Below are positions 1 through 7,471 of a stretch of 33,894 nt of DNA, in pieces. This stretch comes from an uncultured Clostridia bacterium (GTDB taxonomy: Bacteria; Bacillota; Clostridia; Christensenellales; Aristaeellaceae): the NCBI GenBank assembly GCA_946411525.1, contig CAMKEI010000023.1:1-33894 (forward strand), given 5' to 3'. Made by a program: the position numbers and the translations under genes. The stretch's first letter is position 1. Each line of letters starts with the position of its first letter. The notes beneath the pieces were generated by a model. The model made no database searches. It saw only the letters and a list, made by a program, of their open reading frames with translations, and was not told the DNA's origin.

Positions 1-1493
1 TCGTAGGAGCGCTCCGCCTGTTCGATCTCGGCGTTGACGCGCTCGATTTCCTCCCTCAGGCCGGTGACCTTCGAGATCGCTTCCTTTTCGGCTTCCCAGC
101 GGGCTTTCATGGTATTGAACTGATCCCGCTGTTCTGCCAACTCCTTCTGGACCTCTTCCAGATGGGCGCGGGAGAGGGGATCGTCGTCCTTCTTCAGGGC
201 GGCCTCTTCGATTTCCAGCTGCATGATATGGCGGCGGATGTCGTCCAGCTCGGTCGGCAGGGAATCAATCTCCGTGCGGATCAGCGCGCAGGCTTCGTCC
301 ACCAGGTCGATGGCCTTGTCCGGCAGGAACCGGTCGGTGATGTAGCGGTTGGACAGGGTGGCGGCTGCGATCAGGGCGCTGTCCTGGATCTTTACGCCAT
401 GGAAGACTTCGTACCTTTCCTTCAGGCCCCGCAGGATCGCAATGGTATCCTCCACGGTGGGCTCGGCGACCATGACCGGCTGGAACCGGCGTTCCAGGGC
501 GGCGTCCTTTTCGATATACTGGCGGTATTCGTTCAGGGTCGTGGCGCCGATACAGTGCAGCTCGCCCCTGGCCAGCATGGGTTTGAGGATATTGCCGGCG
601 TCCATCGCGCCGTCTGCTTTGCCGGCACCGACGATGGTATGCAGTTCGTCGATGAACAGGATGATCCGGCCGTCACTCTTTTTGATTTCCGCCAGCACGG
701 CTTTCAGCCGTTCTTCAAATTCGCCACGGAATTTGGCGCCGGCGATCAGACTGCCCATATCGAGGGAGAAGACGGTCTTGTCCTTCAGGCTGTCCGGTAC
801 ATCTCCGCGGACGATTCGCTGGGCAAGCCCCTCAGCGATGGCGGTCTTACCGACACCGGGTTCGCCGATGAGCACCGGGTTATTCTTGGTTTTCCGGCTC
901 AGGATCCGGATCACGTTCCGGATCTCGCTGTCTCTGCCGATGACCGGATCGAGCTTCTGTTTCCGGGCGAGATCCACCAGGTCGGAGCCGTACTTCTTCA
1001 GCGCGTCGTAGGTGCCCTCCGGACTGTCGGAGGTTACGCGGGCAGCGCCGCGCACTTCGCTCAGCGCTTTCAGGAAGGCGTCGTCAGTGTAGCCCAGGGA
1101 CTTCAGCAAGCGTTTTACATTGGCGGACGCTTTGGCGCACAGGCCCATCCAGACATGTTCCACGGACAGGTACTCGTCCTTCATCCGCCCGGCGGCTTTT
1201 TCCGCCTCCAGCAGGGCCTGCTCCACGTCGTTCGCGATATAGACCTTGCCGGGTTCCCGGCCGGAACCGGAGACGCGGGGAATGCGGTTCAGGTTTTCCT
1301 TCAGGCCGCTGACGAGCGCGGGAACAGACAGGCCGCACCTAGTGAGCAGCTGGGGGATCAGCTCGTTGGCGTCCTCGGTCAGGGCGAGCATCAGGTGTTC
1401 CTGCTCAACATTCATATGCTGATATTCGATGGCGAGGGACTGCGCCCGCTCCAGCGCGGCCACGGTCTTCTGCGTAAACTGATTCATATTCAT
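1..1493 (-). CDS. clpB: ATP-dependent chaperone ClpB, N-terminal 497 residues (cut by window start)
   Basis: Translation of the minus strand gives a ClpB/Hsp100 disaggregase, which in the family works with DnaK to pull apart aggregated cytoplasmic proteins. Visible in order: the Clp N-terminal repeat domain (about residues 1-145); the first AAA+ domain with Walker A GEPGVGKT at 210-217; Walker B around [10 protein letters not shown] (about 275-283); the conserved [13 protein letters not shown] segment; an ERRF arginine-finger region; and the start of the coiled-coil middle domain. The rest of that domain and the second AAA+ domain lie outside the window. I place the start at the ATG at 1491-1493, because an AGGAGGA ribosome site (1501-1507) lies 7 nt upstream. 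The ATG at 1498-1500 is in another frame. A CtsR operator and a consensus promoter precede it. Long plus-strand open frames across this gene are shadows. Confidence 0.95.
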   Translation of the reverse strand, partial: MNMNQFTQKTVAALERAQSLAIEYQHMNVEQEHLMLALTEDANELIPQLLTRCGLSVPALVSGLKENLNRIPRVSGSGREPGKVYIANDVEQALLEAEKAAGRMKDEYLSVEHVWMGLCAKASANVKRLLKSLGYTDDAFLKALSEVRGAARVTSDSPEGTYDALKKYGSDLVDLARKQKLDPVIGRDSEIRNVIRILSRKTKNNPVLIGEPGVGKTAIAEGLAQRIVRGDVPDSLKDKTVFSLDMGSLIAGAKFRGEFEERLKAVLAEIKKSDGRIILFIDELHTIVGAGKADGAMDAGNILKPMLARGELHCIGATTLNEYRQYIEKDAALERRFQPVMVAEPTVEDTIAILRGLKERYEVFHGVKIQDSALIAAATLSNRYITDRFLPDKAIDLVDEACALIRTEIDSLPTELDDIRRHIMQLEIEEAALKKDDDPLSRAHLEEVQKELAEQRDQFNTMKARWEAEKEAISKVTGLREEIERVNAEIEQAERSY

Positions 1494-1517
1494 GGGTCAT
1501 TCCTCCTCAGAAGGCAG

Positions 1518-1534
1518 TTTGACTAACTTTGACC
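1518..1534 (-). promoter_or_regulatory. CtsR operator upstream of clpB
   Basis: The minus strand reads GGTCAAAGTTAGTCAAA: two direct RGTCAAA heptamers separated by 3 nt. This matches the known CtsR operator of Gram-positive clp and groE genes. It lies just downstream of the -10 box, where bound repressor would block initiation. Heat-shock control by CtsR is inferred, since no ctsR gene is in the window. Confidence 0.85.
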
Positions 1535-1543
1535 TTCAAGATC

Positions 1544-1571
1544 ATTATATCCTTTTCAAGTCGCTTGTCAA
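1544..1571 (-). promoter_or_regulatory. Consensus sigma-A promoter of clpB
   Basis: On the minus strand, TTGACA (1566-1571) and TATAAT (1544-1549) are separated by 16 nt. Both hexamers match the consensus exactly. A very strong promoter held down by a CtsR site fits a heat-shock gene. Confidence 0.85.
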
Positions 1572-1625
1572 GAGGAATCCGGAAGAAAAAAGCGAAACAG
1601 TCCGTTATTTTGGAGAATCCTGTTT

Positions 1626-1655
1626 TTGGACAAGCAGGAGGAAATATGGTAATAT
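1626..1655 (+). promoter_or_regulatory. Possible promoter of the penicillin-binding protein gene
   Basis: TTGGAC (1626-1631) and TAATAT (1650-1655) are separated by 18 nt, upstream of the gene starting at 1714. An alternative -10 is TATACT at 1655-1660. This is a pattern match only. Confidence 0.4.
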
Positions 1656-1713
1656 ATACTGTCTTGGTATTGGCTTTTTGAGCCGGGACGAGCGAGCAGA
1701 CCGGAGGAACACC

Positions 1714-4596
1714 ATGTTCGGAAAGAAGAAGCGCGAGGATAGTCCGGAGGAATACGAAGCATATTCCGCCGACGAAGGCTACACCCCGCTTTTCACAGAC
1801 GCGGAGGAACCTGAAGAGGAATACGGCGCCGCAGAGGACGGGGCCTGGTCCGACGCGCCTGAATATGAGGAATATGACGAGGCGTACGACGAACAGGAAC
1901 AGGGCTGGGGAGCGGACGACGAAGACGAATACTATGACGAACCGGAAGAAAAACCGGAACCCAGGAGTATCTTCCGTCCTGAAACCCGGAAGCCGAATTT
2001 TGTCGTCAGCGTGCTGCTGAATACGATCCGGGTGCTGATTGTCCTCGCGGTGCTGGCCGGCGTCGCCGGACTCGGCGCGCTGGCAGGGATCGCCAAGGGT
2101 TATGTGGACACGGCTCCGGAGCTGAACCTGGTCGCGCTGGACAGCCAGGCGCAAACGTCCTTTATCTACGACAGCAACAATAACCTGATTACCGAGTACA
2201 AGGGTACGGAGAACCGCGTGCTGGTTTCCCTGGACGCGATGCCCAAGCGGCTCCGCAACGCGTTCATCGCGGTGGAGGACGCGCGCTTCTATTCCCACAG
2301 CGGTGTTGACCTGAAACGTATCGTCGGCGCTTTCGTCTCCAACCTGACTTCATCCGGAACCCAGGGCGGTTCGACGATTACCCAGCAGCTGATCAAGAAT
2401 ACCCTGCTCTCTTCGGAGCAGAGCTACAAGCGGAAAATCCAGGAAGCCTATCTCGCCCTGCAGCTGGAGAGCAAATACACCAAGGACCAGATTCTGGAGA
2501 GCTACCTGAATACGATCTACCTGGGTGAAAACTACTACGGCGTCCAGGTAGCGGCCCAGGGCTATTTCGGCAAGGATCTGGGGGAACTGACCCTGCGGGA
2601 ATGCGCGATCCTGGCCGGCGCCACCAATAACCCGTATTACTACAATCCGCGGCGGAACCTGTATACCCGCAAGAGTGACGACAGGGATTACGCGGCAGTG
2701 ACAAACAACCGGACGAACTACGTACTCCGGTGCATGTATGAAAACCAATTCATCACCCGGGAACAGTATGAGGAAGCGCTGGATCCGGCAACGGCGAACG
2801 TGCTGCGGGAGGCGCCCGCGTCCGGCGACGGTATGTACAAGTATCCCCATTACGTGGAATATGCCGTGAAGGAAGTCGTCAGCATCCTGCTTGAACTGAA
2901 CGGGCTGGAAGACAACCCGGCCAACCGCGCCCTGATGGAAACCAAATTCCGGACCGGCGGATACAGCGTGAAGCTGGCCATCGATCCGGCCATCCAGGAG
3001 ACTGTGGAGAGCACGCTGCAGAACTGGAGCAAGTATCCTTCCCTGAGGGATCCTTCAGACAAGATATACCGGACCAAAAACTCTGACGGAACGTATACCG
3101 AAACGATTCAGCCGCAGGCAGCCTGCGCAGTGCTGGACTACCGGACGGGCGAGCTCAAGGCGATTGTAGGCTCGCGGACCGAGGTTACCGCGAAGAAGAC
3201 CCTGAACCGGGCCACCGACATGAGGATGCCGGTGGGCTCCTCCATTAAACCGATCGCGGTATACGCGCCTGCGCTGGAGCTGGGCAGGAGCCCGGCGTCA
3301 GTGGTTTACAACATGCCCCTTCCCATTGCCGGCTGGAAGGACGCCAGGGGCAACGATTCCTGGCCGAAGAATTACGGCGGCGGGGGTTACACCGGTCCGG
3401 AAACCCTGCGGACCGCCATGGCCAAATCGCATAACACATCCGCGGCATCTGTGCTCATGTCCATGGTGGGTGTGGACCGGAGCGTGGATTTCCTGCACAG
3501 GATGGGGATTGACGACGGGCATATCGACGCGACGCCCTTCGGTCTGAGCCTGGGCTCCTCCGGCATCACGCCGCTGCAGATGACCGTCGCCTTCGGCGTG
3601 CTGGCCAACGGCGGTGTTTACCAGGAACCGATCTCGGTGCTTGGTATTTCGGATTCCGCCGGGCATGTGGTCTGGGACGGGCATCAGCATCAGGACCGCC
3701 GCCGCGTGTTTTCGGACAGCACGTCCTGGATGATTGTGGATATGCTGAAGACGGCTGTCCAGAGCGGTACAGGCACAAGCGCGAAGATCAGCGGCCAGGT
3801 TGTCGGCGGTAAGACCGGCACCAACTCGGACCAGAAGGGCGTCTTCTTCTCCGGGATTACGGGGTATTATTCTTCCGCCCTGTGGGTCGGCCACGACAAC
3901 TATAAGGCGCTTTCTTCCAAATCAACCGGTTCGGGCGCAGCAGCACCGCTGTGGCAGGCTTATATGAGCAAGATTCACCAGGGCCTGGCGAAAAAAGAGA
4001 TTCTGGACGGGAATCCGACTGATTACGGCCTGATCAGAGTGACTACCTGCGTGGTCAGCGGCCAGCTGGCGACAGAAGCATGCCGCAATGACGCGATGGG
4101 TTACGGCGTGGTTACGGACTGGTGGGCAAAAGGAACAGAGCCGACCGTCAGCTGCCAGATGCATACCACCCAGATGATCTGCAGCGAAACGAAAATGCTG
4201 GCTTCCGCCTATTGTCCACAACCGGAACAGCATGGCGTAATCACGATTCCCAGCGGGCATCCGCTTTATAATCTTCTGAAACAGTATCCGGACGTGATCG
4301 AGCAGTATCTCGGATCAGCCGCGGCATACAGCAACACGGTCTGTACGCTGCACGACGAGTATTACCAGGCACCGGAGCCGTCCTATCAGGATCCCCAATC
4401 CTATGCAGAAGCGAAGCAGGTGCTTTCGATGGCGGATACCATGCTGGCCTCTATGGATCCGGCCAGTCCGAAGTATCAGGCCGTGCAGAACGCGGCAGAC
4501 TACCTGCGGATGCTGATCGGTTCGGGATACGCTGAACAGGCGGAGATTATGGCCGCCATGGAGGCCCTGACCAGGGCGATGGGCGGAATATATTAG
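1714..4596 (+). CDS. Class A penicillin-binding protein (PBP1A family)
   Basis: A bifunctional peptidoglycan synthase of 960 residues. It polymerises glycan strands (GT51) and cross-links peptides (transpeptidase). Residues 1 to about 95 form a cytoplasmic tail very rich in Asp, Glu and Tyr. A membrane segment follows at about 98-130. The GT51 domain shows the VEDARFYSHSGVD motif with Glu188 as likely catalytic acid, then GSTITQQLIKN. The transpeptidase domain carries SxxK at Ser509-Lys512, SHN at 572-574 and KTGT at 700-703. A Cys-containing C-terminal extension of about 120 residues ends in a helical tail. I chose ATG 1714 over the upstream in-frame ATG at 1492 because GGAGG (1703-1707) sits directly before it, and because residues encoded upstream show no family similarity and would overlap the clpB promoter. 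The likely monocistronic transcript runs into two hairpins. Confidence 0.95.
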   Translation: MFGKKKREDSPEEYEAYSADEGYTPLFTDAEEPEEEYGAAEDGAWSDAPEYEEYDEAYDEQEQGWGADDEDEYYDEPEEKPEPRSIFRPETRKPNFVVSVLLNTIRVLIVLAVLAGVAGLGALAGIAKGYVDTAPELNLVALDSQAQTSFIYDSNNNLITEYKGTENRVLVSLDAMPKRLRNAFIAVEDARFYSHSGVDLKRIVGAFVSNLTSSGTQGGSTITQQLIKNTLLSSEQSYKRKIQEAYLALQLESKYTKDQILESYLNTIYLGENYYGVQVAAQGYFGKDLGELTLRECAILAGATNNPYYYNPRRNLYTRKSDDRDYAAVTNNRTNYVLRCMYENQFITREQYEEALDPATANVLREAPASGDGMYKYPHYVEYAVKEVVSILLELNGLEDNPANRALMETKFRTGGYSVKLAIDPAIQETVESTLQNWSKYPSLRDPSDKIYRTKNSDGTYTETIQPQAACAVLDYRTGELKAIVGSRTEVTAKKTLNRATDMRMPVGSSIKPIAVYAPALELGRSPASVVYNMPLPIAGWKDARGNDSWPKNYGGGGYTGPETLRTAMAKSHNTSAASVLMSMVGVDRSVDFLHRMGIDDGHIDATPFGLSLGSSGITPLQMTVAFGVLANGGVYQEPISVLGISDSAGHVVWDGHQHQDRRRVFSDSTSWMIVDMLKTAVQSGTGTSAKISGQVVGGKTGTNSDQKGVFFSGITGYYSSALWVGHDNYKALSSKSTGSGAAAPLWQAYMSKIHQGLAKKEILDGNPTDYGLIRVTTCVVSGQLATEACRNDAMGYGVVTDWWAKGTEPTVSCQMHTTQMICSETKMLASAYCPQPEQHGVITIPSGHPLYNLLKQYPDVIEQYLGSAAAYSNTVCTLHDEYYQAPEPSYQDPQSYAEAKQVLSMADTMLASMDPASPKYQAVQNAADYLRMLIGSGYAEQAEIMAAMEALTRAMGGIY

Positions 4597-4606
4597 TTCT
4601 GCGATC

Positions 4607-4685
4607 GCTGTTACCAAAGCTCTTTCAGAGCTTTGACAGCTGTAGCATGGCAGCTGTTACCCAAATCATAGATTTGGACAGCTGC
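4607..4685. repeat. Tandem pair of related bulged hairpins
   Basis: Two neighbouring stem-loops share one frame: an outer stem (GCTGT/ACAGC in the first, GCAGCTGT/ACAGCTGC in the second), a TAC bulge on the 5' side, then an inner stem with a 3-nt loop. The inner arms differ: CAAAGCTCT/AGAGCTTTG (4615-4623/4627-4635) and CCAAATC/GATTTGG (4661-4667/4671-4677), each perfectly self-complementary. The pair directly follows the PBP stop codon and could be a 3'-end structure. No T-run follows either stem, so these are not ordinary intrinsic terminators. An interspersed structured repeat is possible. Confidence 0.7.
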
Positions 4686-4691
4686 TCAACA

Positions 4692-4725
4692 ATTCAGAAT
4701 TCTGAATAAGTGCATACTTCGGTAT
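4692..4725. other. 16-bp perfect palindrome followed by a UUCG hairpin
   Basis: ATTCAGAATTCTGAAT (4692-4707) is a perfect palindrome. ATAC-TTCG-GTAT (4714-4725) then forms a short stem capped by the stable C(UUCG)G tetraloop. Both lie between the PBP gene and the L,D-transpeptidase start. They could be an operator and a leader hairpin, or part of the adjoining repeat. No function is assigned. Confidence 0.4.
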
Positions 4726-4771
4726 CATCCTGAACGAAACATAGGAATTTAACTGAGTAACCGGAGGAAAC

Positions 4772-6550
4772 ATGAGGAAACTGGCTGCGGCAGTAATGAT
4801 CTGCCTGGTGCTGATGGCGGGGATCGCTCTTGGTGAGGGATCCGGCTTGAGCATTGGCGCGCCCCGGGAGGAGATCCGTCCCGGGCGCCCGGTTGTCGTT
4901 TCCTTTACGGTTCCCGAAGACGGCACCTGCAGCATCGGCCTGCGCAACAGTTCCGGTAATGCTGTTCTGACCGTTGCCGAGGAGCGGGCCGTGAAGGCCG
5001 GATACAATTCCATGTACTGGAACGGGACCTGCGATGGAGTACCCGTGCCGGAAGGCGCCTGGATCATGACGATCTGGATGAACGGCGAGACCGCGGAAAC
5101 GGAAATCACGGTCGGCCGGATGATCCCCTGCCTGATCTCTGTCAGAACAGAAAGCGGTACGGTGGAGGAAGGCGATACGGTCCTGCTCAGCTTCCACGCG
5201 ACGGAGGGAGGCACCCTGCTGCTGCAGGAGGAAGGGGATATTGAACCGCTGTACTGGGAGAACGTGGCGGCCGGCCCGGGAGAGGCGGGTTTCCAGGCGG
5301 AGATGACGCCCGGTTTCCATGAACTGACCCTGACGCTGGCCGGGGAGGACGGTACGCTTTCCGAACCGGTCCGGATCACGCTGGAGGTCCTTGAAAAGGT
5401 GGATCCCAATATCCTTCCCACTCCGGAACCGCTGCCGGATTACCTCCGGGAAAAAGGAGAGAAGGGATTCACGCCGCTCCATACCAGTCCCCGCCGGGGA
5501 GAAGACCGGACCCTGAATTACTGGACGCTGCCCATGGACATCACGGATGAGGAAGCGATCTGGAAAGTACTGACCGCACCGATTACCGTGCTGGACAACG
5601 GGAAGAAGAACGCGGAGAAGATGCAGGTGATTATCCGGTCCGGGCCTTCGGAGGAAAGCGACGGGGTCGGCGTGGCAACCTGCATCAGCCAGGGTGTCCA
5701 TGTGCTGGAACGCGGCGAGGAGTGGTCCCTGATTGAATGCTACTCTTCCTCCTTCCATGACAGCGCGATCCTGAACTGGAACGCGCTGGTCCAGGGATAC
5801 GTCCCTACGGCTTTCCTGAAAGATGTGAAGCCAAACCAGGAGATGGGTCTGGTGGTGGACAAGCTGACCCAGCGTCTGTATGTTTTCCGAGACGGGAAGC
5901 TGTTCTCGACACTGCTGGTTTCCACGGGCGTCGCCAATGCAAAGCAGCCATACAACGAAACCCGGTCCGGCGAATTCCTGCTGACCAGTAAGGTGGGCGA
6001 ATTCGCCTCGGACAATCTGCGCTGCGCCATGGCGCTGCGGTTCAACGACGGAGACCTGCTTCACGAGGTACCCTACATAGCCAGCGAATACGGCAAGGAT
6101 TACAGCGTCAATGAACCGAAACTTGGGACGAAGGCCAGCCACGGCTGCATCCGGGTTCAGCGGCAGCCGTCCCCGGAGGGAGTCAGCCAGAAATGGCTGT
6201 GGAACTACTATAAGAAGAATACCCGGATCCTGATCTGGGAAGACTGGCAGGGAAGGCAAATCCCGGTACCCGGCAGCGATATGCCCCTGTATTGCGTAAA
6301 GAAACGGACCGGCAATTATCACACGACGGATCAGTGCGCTTCGATCCGGGGAAAACGGGTGGAGGAACTGACTTACGGACAGCTGGATGAGGACGCTTAC
6401 AAAAAGCTGAATCCCTGCCCGATCTGCGCCGCGCCGCAGAGGAAGGAAACGATTCTGGCCATCAACGAGACCTATGCCGAAGGCGGCGATCACGATCCGG
6501 TGATGACCGAAGCCCGGAAAAACTGTCCGCGGAAGCTGAAAGGGAAATAA
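4772..6550 (+). CDS. Secreted L,D-transpeptidase (YkuD family) with SH3-like and Ig-like domains
   Basis: A 592-residue exported protein predicted to form 3-3 peptidoglycan cross-links or anchor proteins to the wall. It begins with a signal peptide (about 1-21). About 200 residues of beta-rich sequence follow, resembling two FlgD/Ig-like domains. An SH3-like segment comes next (about 265-350). The YkuD domain (about 360-490) ends in the signature SHGCIRV, with His457 and nucleophile Cys459. The C-terminus adds a small element with His517, Cys522, Cys549 and Cys552 (C-P-I-C), which may bind a metal. ATG 4772 is preceded by GGAGG at 4763-4767. It sits between a class A PBP and a CvpA protein, consistent with an envelope role. 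Substrate is inferred from family only. Confidence 0.9.
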   Translation: MRKLAAAVMICLVLMAGIALGEGSGLSIGAPREEIRPGRPVVVSFTVPEDGTCSIGLRNSSGNAVLTVAEERAVKAGYNSMYWNGTCDGVPVPEGAWIMTIWMNGETAETEITVGRMIPCLISVRTESGTVEEGDTVLLSFHATEGGTLLLQEEGDIEPLYWENVAAGPGEAGFQAEMTPGFHELTLTLAGEDGTLSEPVRITLEVLEKVDPNILPTPEPLPDYLREKGEKGFTPLHTSPRRGEDRTLNYWTLPMDITDEEAIWKVLTAPITVLDNGKKNAEKMQVIIRSGPSEESDGVGVATCISQGVHVLERGEEWSLIECYSSSFHDSAILNWNALVQGYVPTAFLKDVKPNQEMGLVVDKLTQRLYVFRDGKLFSTLLVSTGVANAKQPYNETRSGEFLLTSKVGEFASDNLRCAMALRFNDGDLLHEVPYIASEYGKDYSVNEPKLGTKASHGCIRVQRQPSPEGVSQKWLWNYYKKNTRILIWEDWQGRQIPVPGSDMPLYCVKKRTGNYHTTDQCASIRGKRVEELTYGQLDEDAYKKLNPCPICAAPQRKETILAINETYAEGGDHDPVMTEARKNCPRKLKGK

Positions 6551-6575
6551 ACGGAGCGTCCCGAACAAAACAAAA

Positions 6576-6601
6576 GATCTTTCTGAATGAAGTGAAAGAT
6601 C
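6576..6601 (+). other. Hairpin between the L,D-transpeptidase and cvpA genes
   Basis: GATCTTTC (6576-6583) and GAAAGATC (6594-6601) form an 8-bp stem with a 10-nt loop, ending just before the AGAGGA ribosome site of the next gene. There is no T-run, so it is unlikely to terminate. It may be an mRNA processing or stability element. Confidence 0.4.
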
Positions 6602-6620
6602 CTAAGAGGAAAGTGATTCA

Positions 6621-7325
6621 ATGAACGCAGTAGACATCGTGATCCTGGCGATCCTGGGACTGAGCGTCCTCGTCGGACTGTACCGGGGGTTTATTTCTTC
6701 GGTTGCGTCCATGGGCGGCTGCCTGCTGTCGCTGGGTCTCAGTTTCTGGCTCAGCCCGAAGCTCACGGCGGCAATCCAGAATAACCCGGATATTCTGAAA
6801 ACGCTTGCATCCTATACCGACGCAGCCACAAAACTGGGCGACCAGCAGCTGGCCGGCAGCAGCGTGACCGCGCTGACAGAGGGCGGTATTGCCGAGATCC
6901 TGAACAAGGTAGCCCTGCCGGCGCCTCTGAGCACGCTGCTGCAGAACAACCTGCAGAACAAGGTCTTCGGGACCGCGGCGGATGTGGGCACCTACGTATC
7001 ACAGACGATTGTCGGCGCCATCCTGAACGTAATCTGCTTCATCGTATGTTTCCTCGCGCTGATGCTGGTCATCCACTTCGTCATCAATTTCCTGAAAGTG
7101 GTCTTCAAGTTCCCTGTTCTTAAACAGCTGAACTCCATCGCGGGCGGCGCTTTCGGGCTGCTCCGCGGCGCGCTGCTGTGCTTTGTGGCTTTCGCGCTGC
7201 TGCCCCTGATCCAGACCCTGCTGCCGGTGCAGGATATCAACAACCTGGTGGCACAAAGCGCACTGGCACCCCTGTTCAACAGCGGGAACCTCATCCTGGC
7301 GATCATGAAGGGACGATTGTTTTAG
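6621..7325 (+). CDS. CvpA family membrane protein
   Basis: 234 residues with four hydrophobic stretches: about 5-20 (VDIVILAILGLSVLVGLYRG), 30-47, 130-160 and 180-205. The N-terminal NAVDIVILAILGLSVLVGLYRG-type opening and the C-terminal F-x-x-x-RGALL segment match the CvpA/colicin V production family. These are small integral membrane proteins often linked to envelope homeostasis in Bacillota; their biochemical role is unsettled. The start at ATG 6621 follows AGAGGA (6605-6610). It lies 70 nt after the L,D-transpeptidase and is closed by a strong terminator, so the two genes may be cotranscribed. Confidence 0.8.
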   Translation: MNAVDIVILAILGLSVLVGLYRGFISSVASMGGCLLSLGLSFWLSPKLTAAIQNNPDILKTLASYTDAATKLGDQQLAGSSVTALTEGGIAEILNKVALPAPLSTLLQNNLQNKVFGTAADVGTYVSQTIVGAILNVICFIVCFLALMLVIHFVINFLKVVFKFPVLKQLNSIAGGAFGLLRGALLCFVAFALLPLIQTLLPVQDINNLVAQSALAPLFNSGNLILAIMKGRLF

Positions 7326-7355
7326 TTTGCAATTCCTTATATCGAAAGCTTTAGG

Positions 7356-7399
7356 ACGGACCGGGGCCGGATCGTTTGATCCGCCCGGTCCGTTTGTTT
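7356..7399 (+). terminator. Intrinsic terminator after cvpA
   Basis: A GC-rich stem (left arm 7356-7373, right arm 7378-7393) with a 2-nt bulge and a GTTT loop, followed by TTTGTTT. It separates the envelope genes from the next transcript, whose -10 box is at 7445. Confidence 0.85.
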
Positions 7400-7422
7400 C
7401 AGCCCGAAGCGGAACAAATGCA

Positions 7423-7450
7423 CTGCATCTCACGTCTATTCAGGTATAAT
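7423..7450 (+). promoter_or_regulatory. Promoter of the secreted protein gene
   Basis: A perfect TATAAT at 7445-7450 lies 22 nt before the ATG at 7472. The -35 candidate CTGCAT (7423-7428) is weak, with 16-nt spacing. Confidence 0.6.
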
Positions 7451-7471
7451 CCGGTGAAAGGATGTGACAAA

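Noticed and set aside
162-1526. 454-codon plus-strand open frame opposite clpB
   Set aside because: The minus strand encodes an unmistakable ClpB across the same bases; the plus frame has no recognisable domain and is a codon-bias shadow.
1646-1681. 11-codon leader peptide (AGGAGG then ATG) before the PBP gene
   Set aside because: It lies across the predicted -10 box, so it would not be transcribed from that promoter; no attenuator structure follows.
1492-1713. Upstream in-frame start of the PBP gene
   Set aside because: No ribosome site on the plus strand; it would overlap the clpB start and promoter, and the extra residues are not family-like.
4694-6568. 624-codon minus-strand frame opposite the L,D-transpeptidase
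   Set aside because: The plus strand has a ribosome site, signal peptide and SHGCIRV motif; the antisense product has no start signal or domain.
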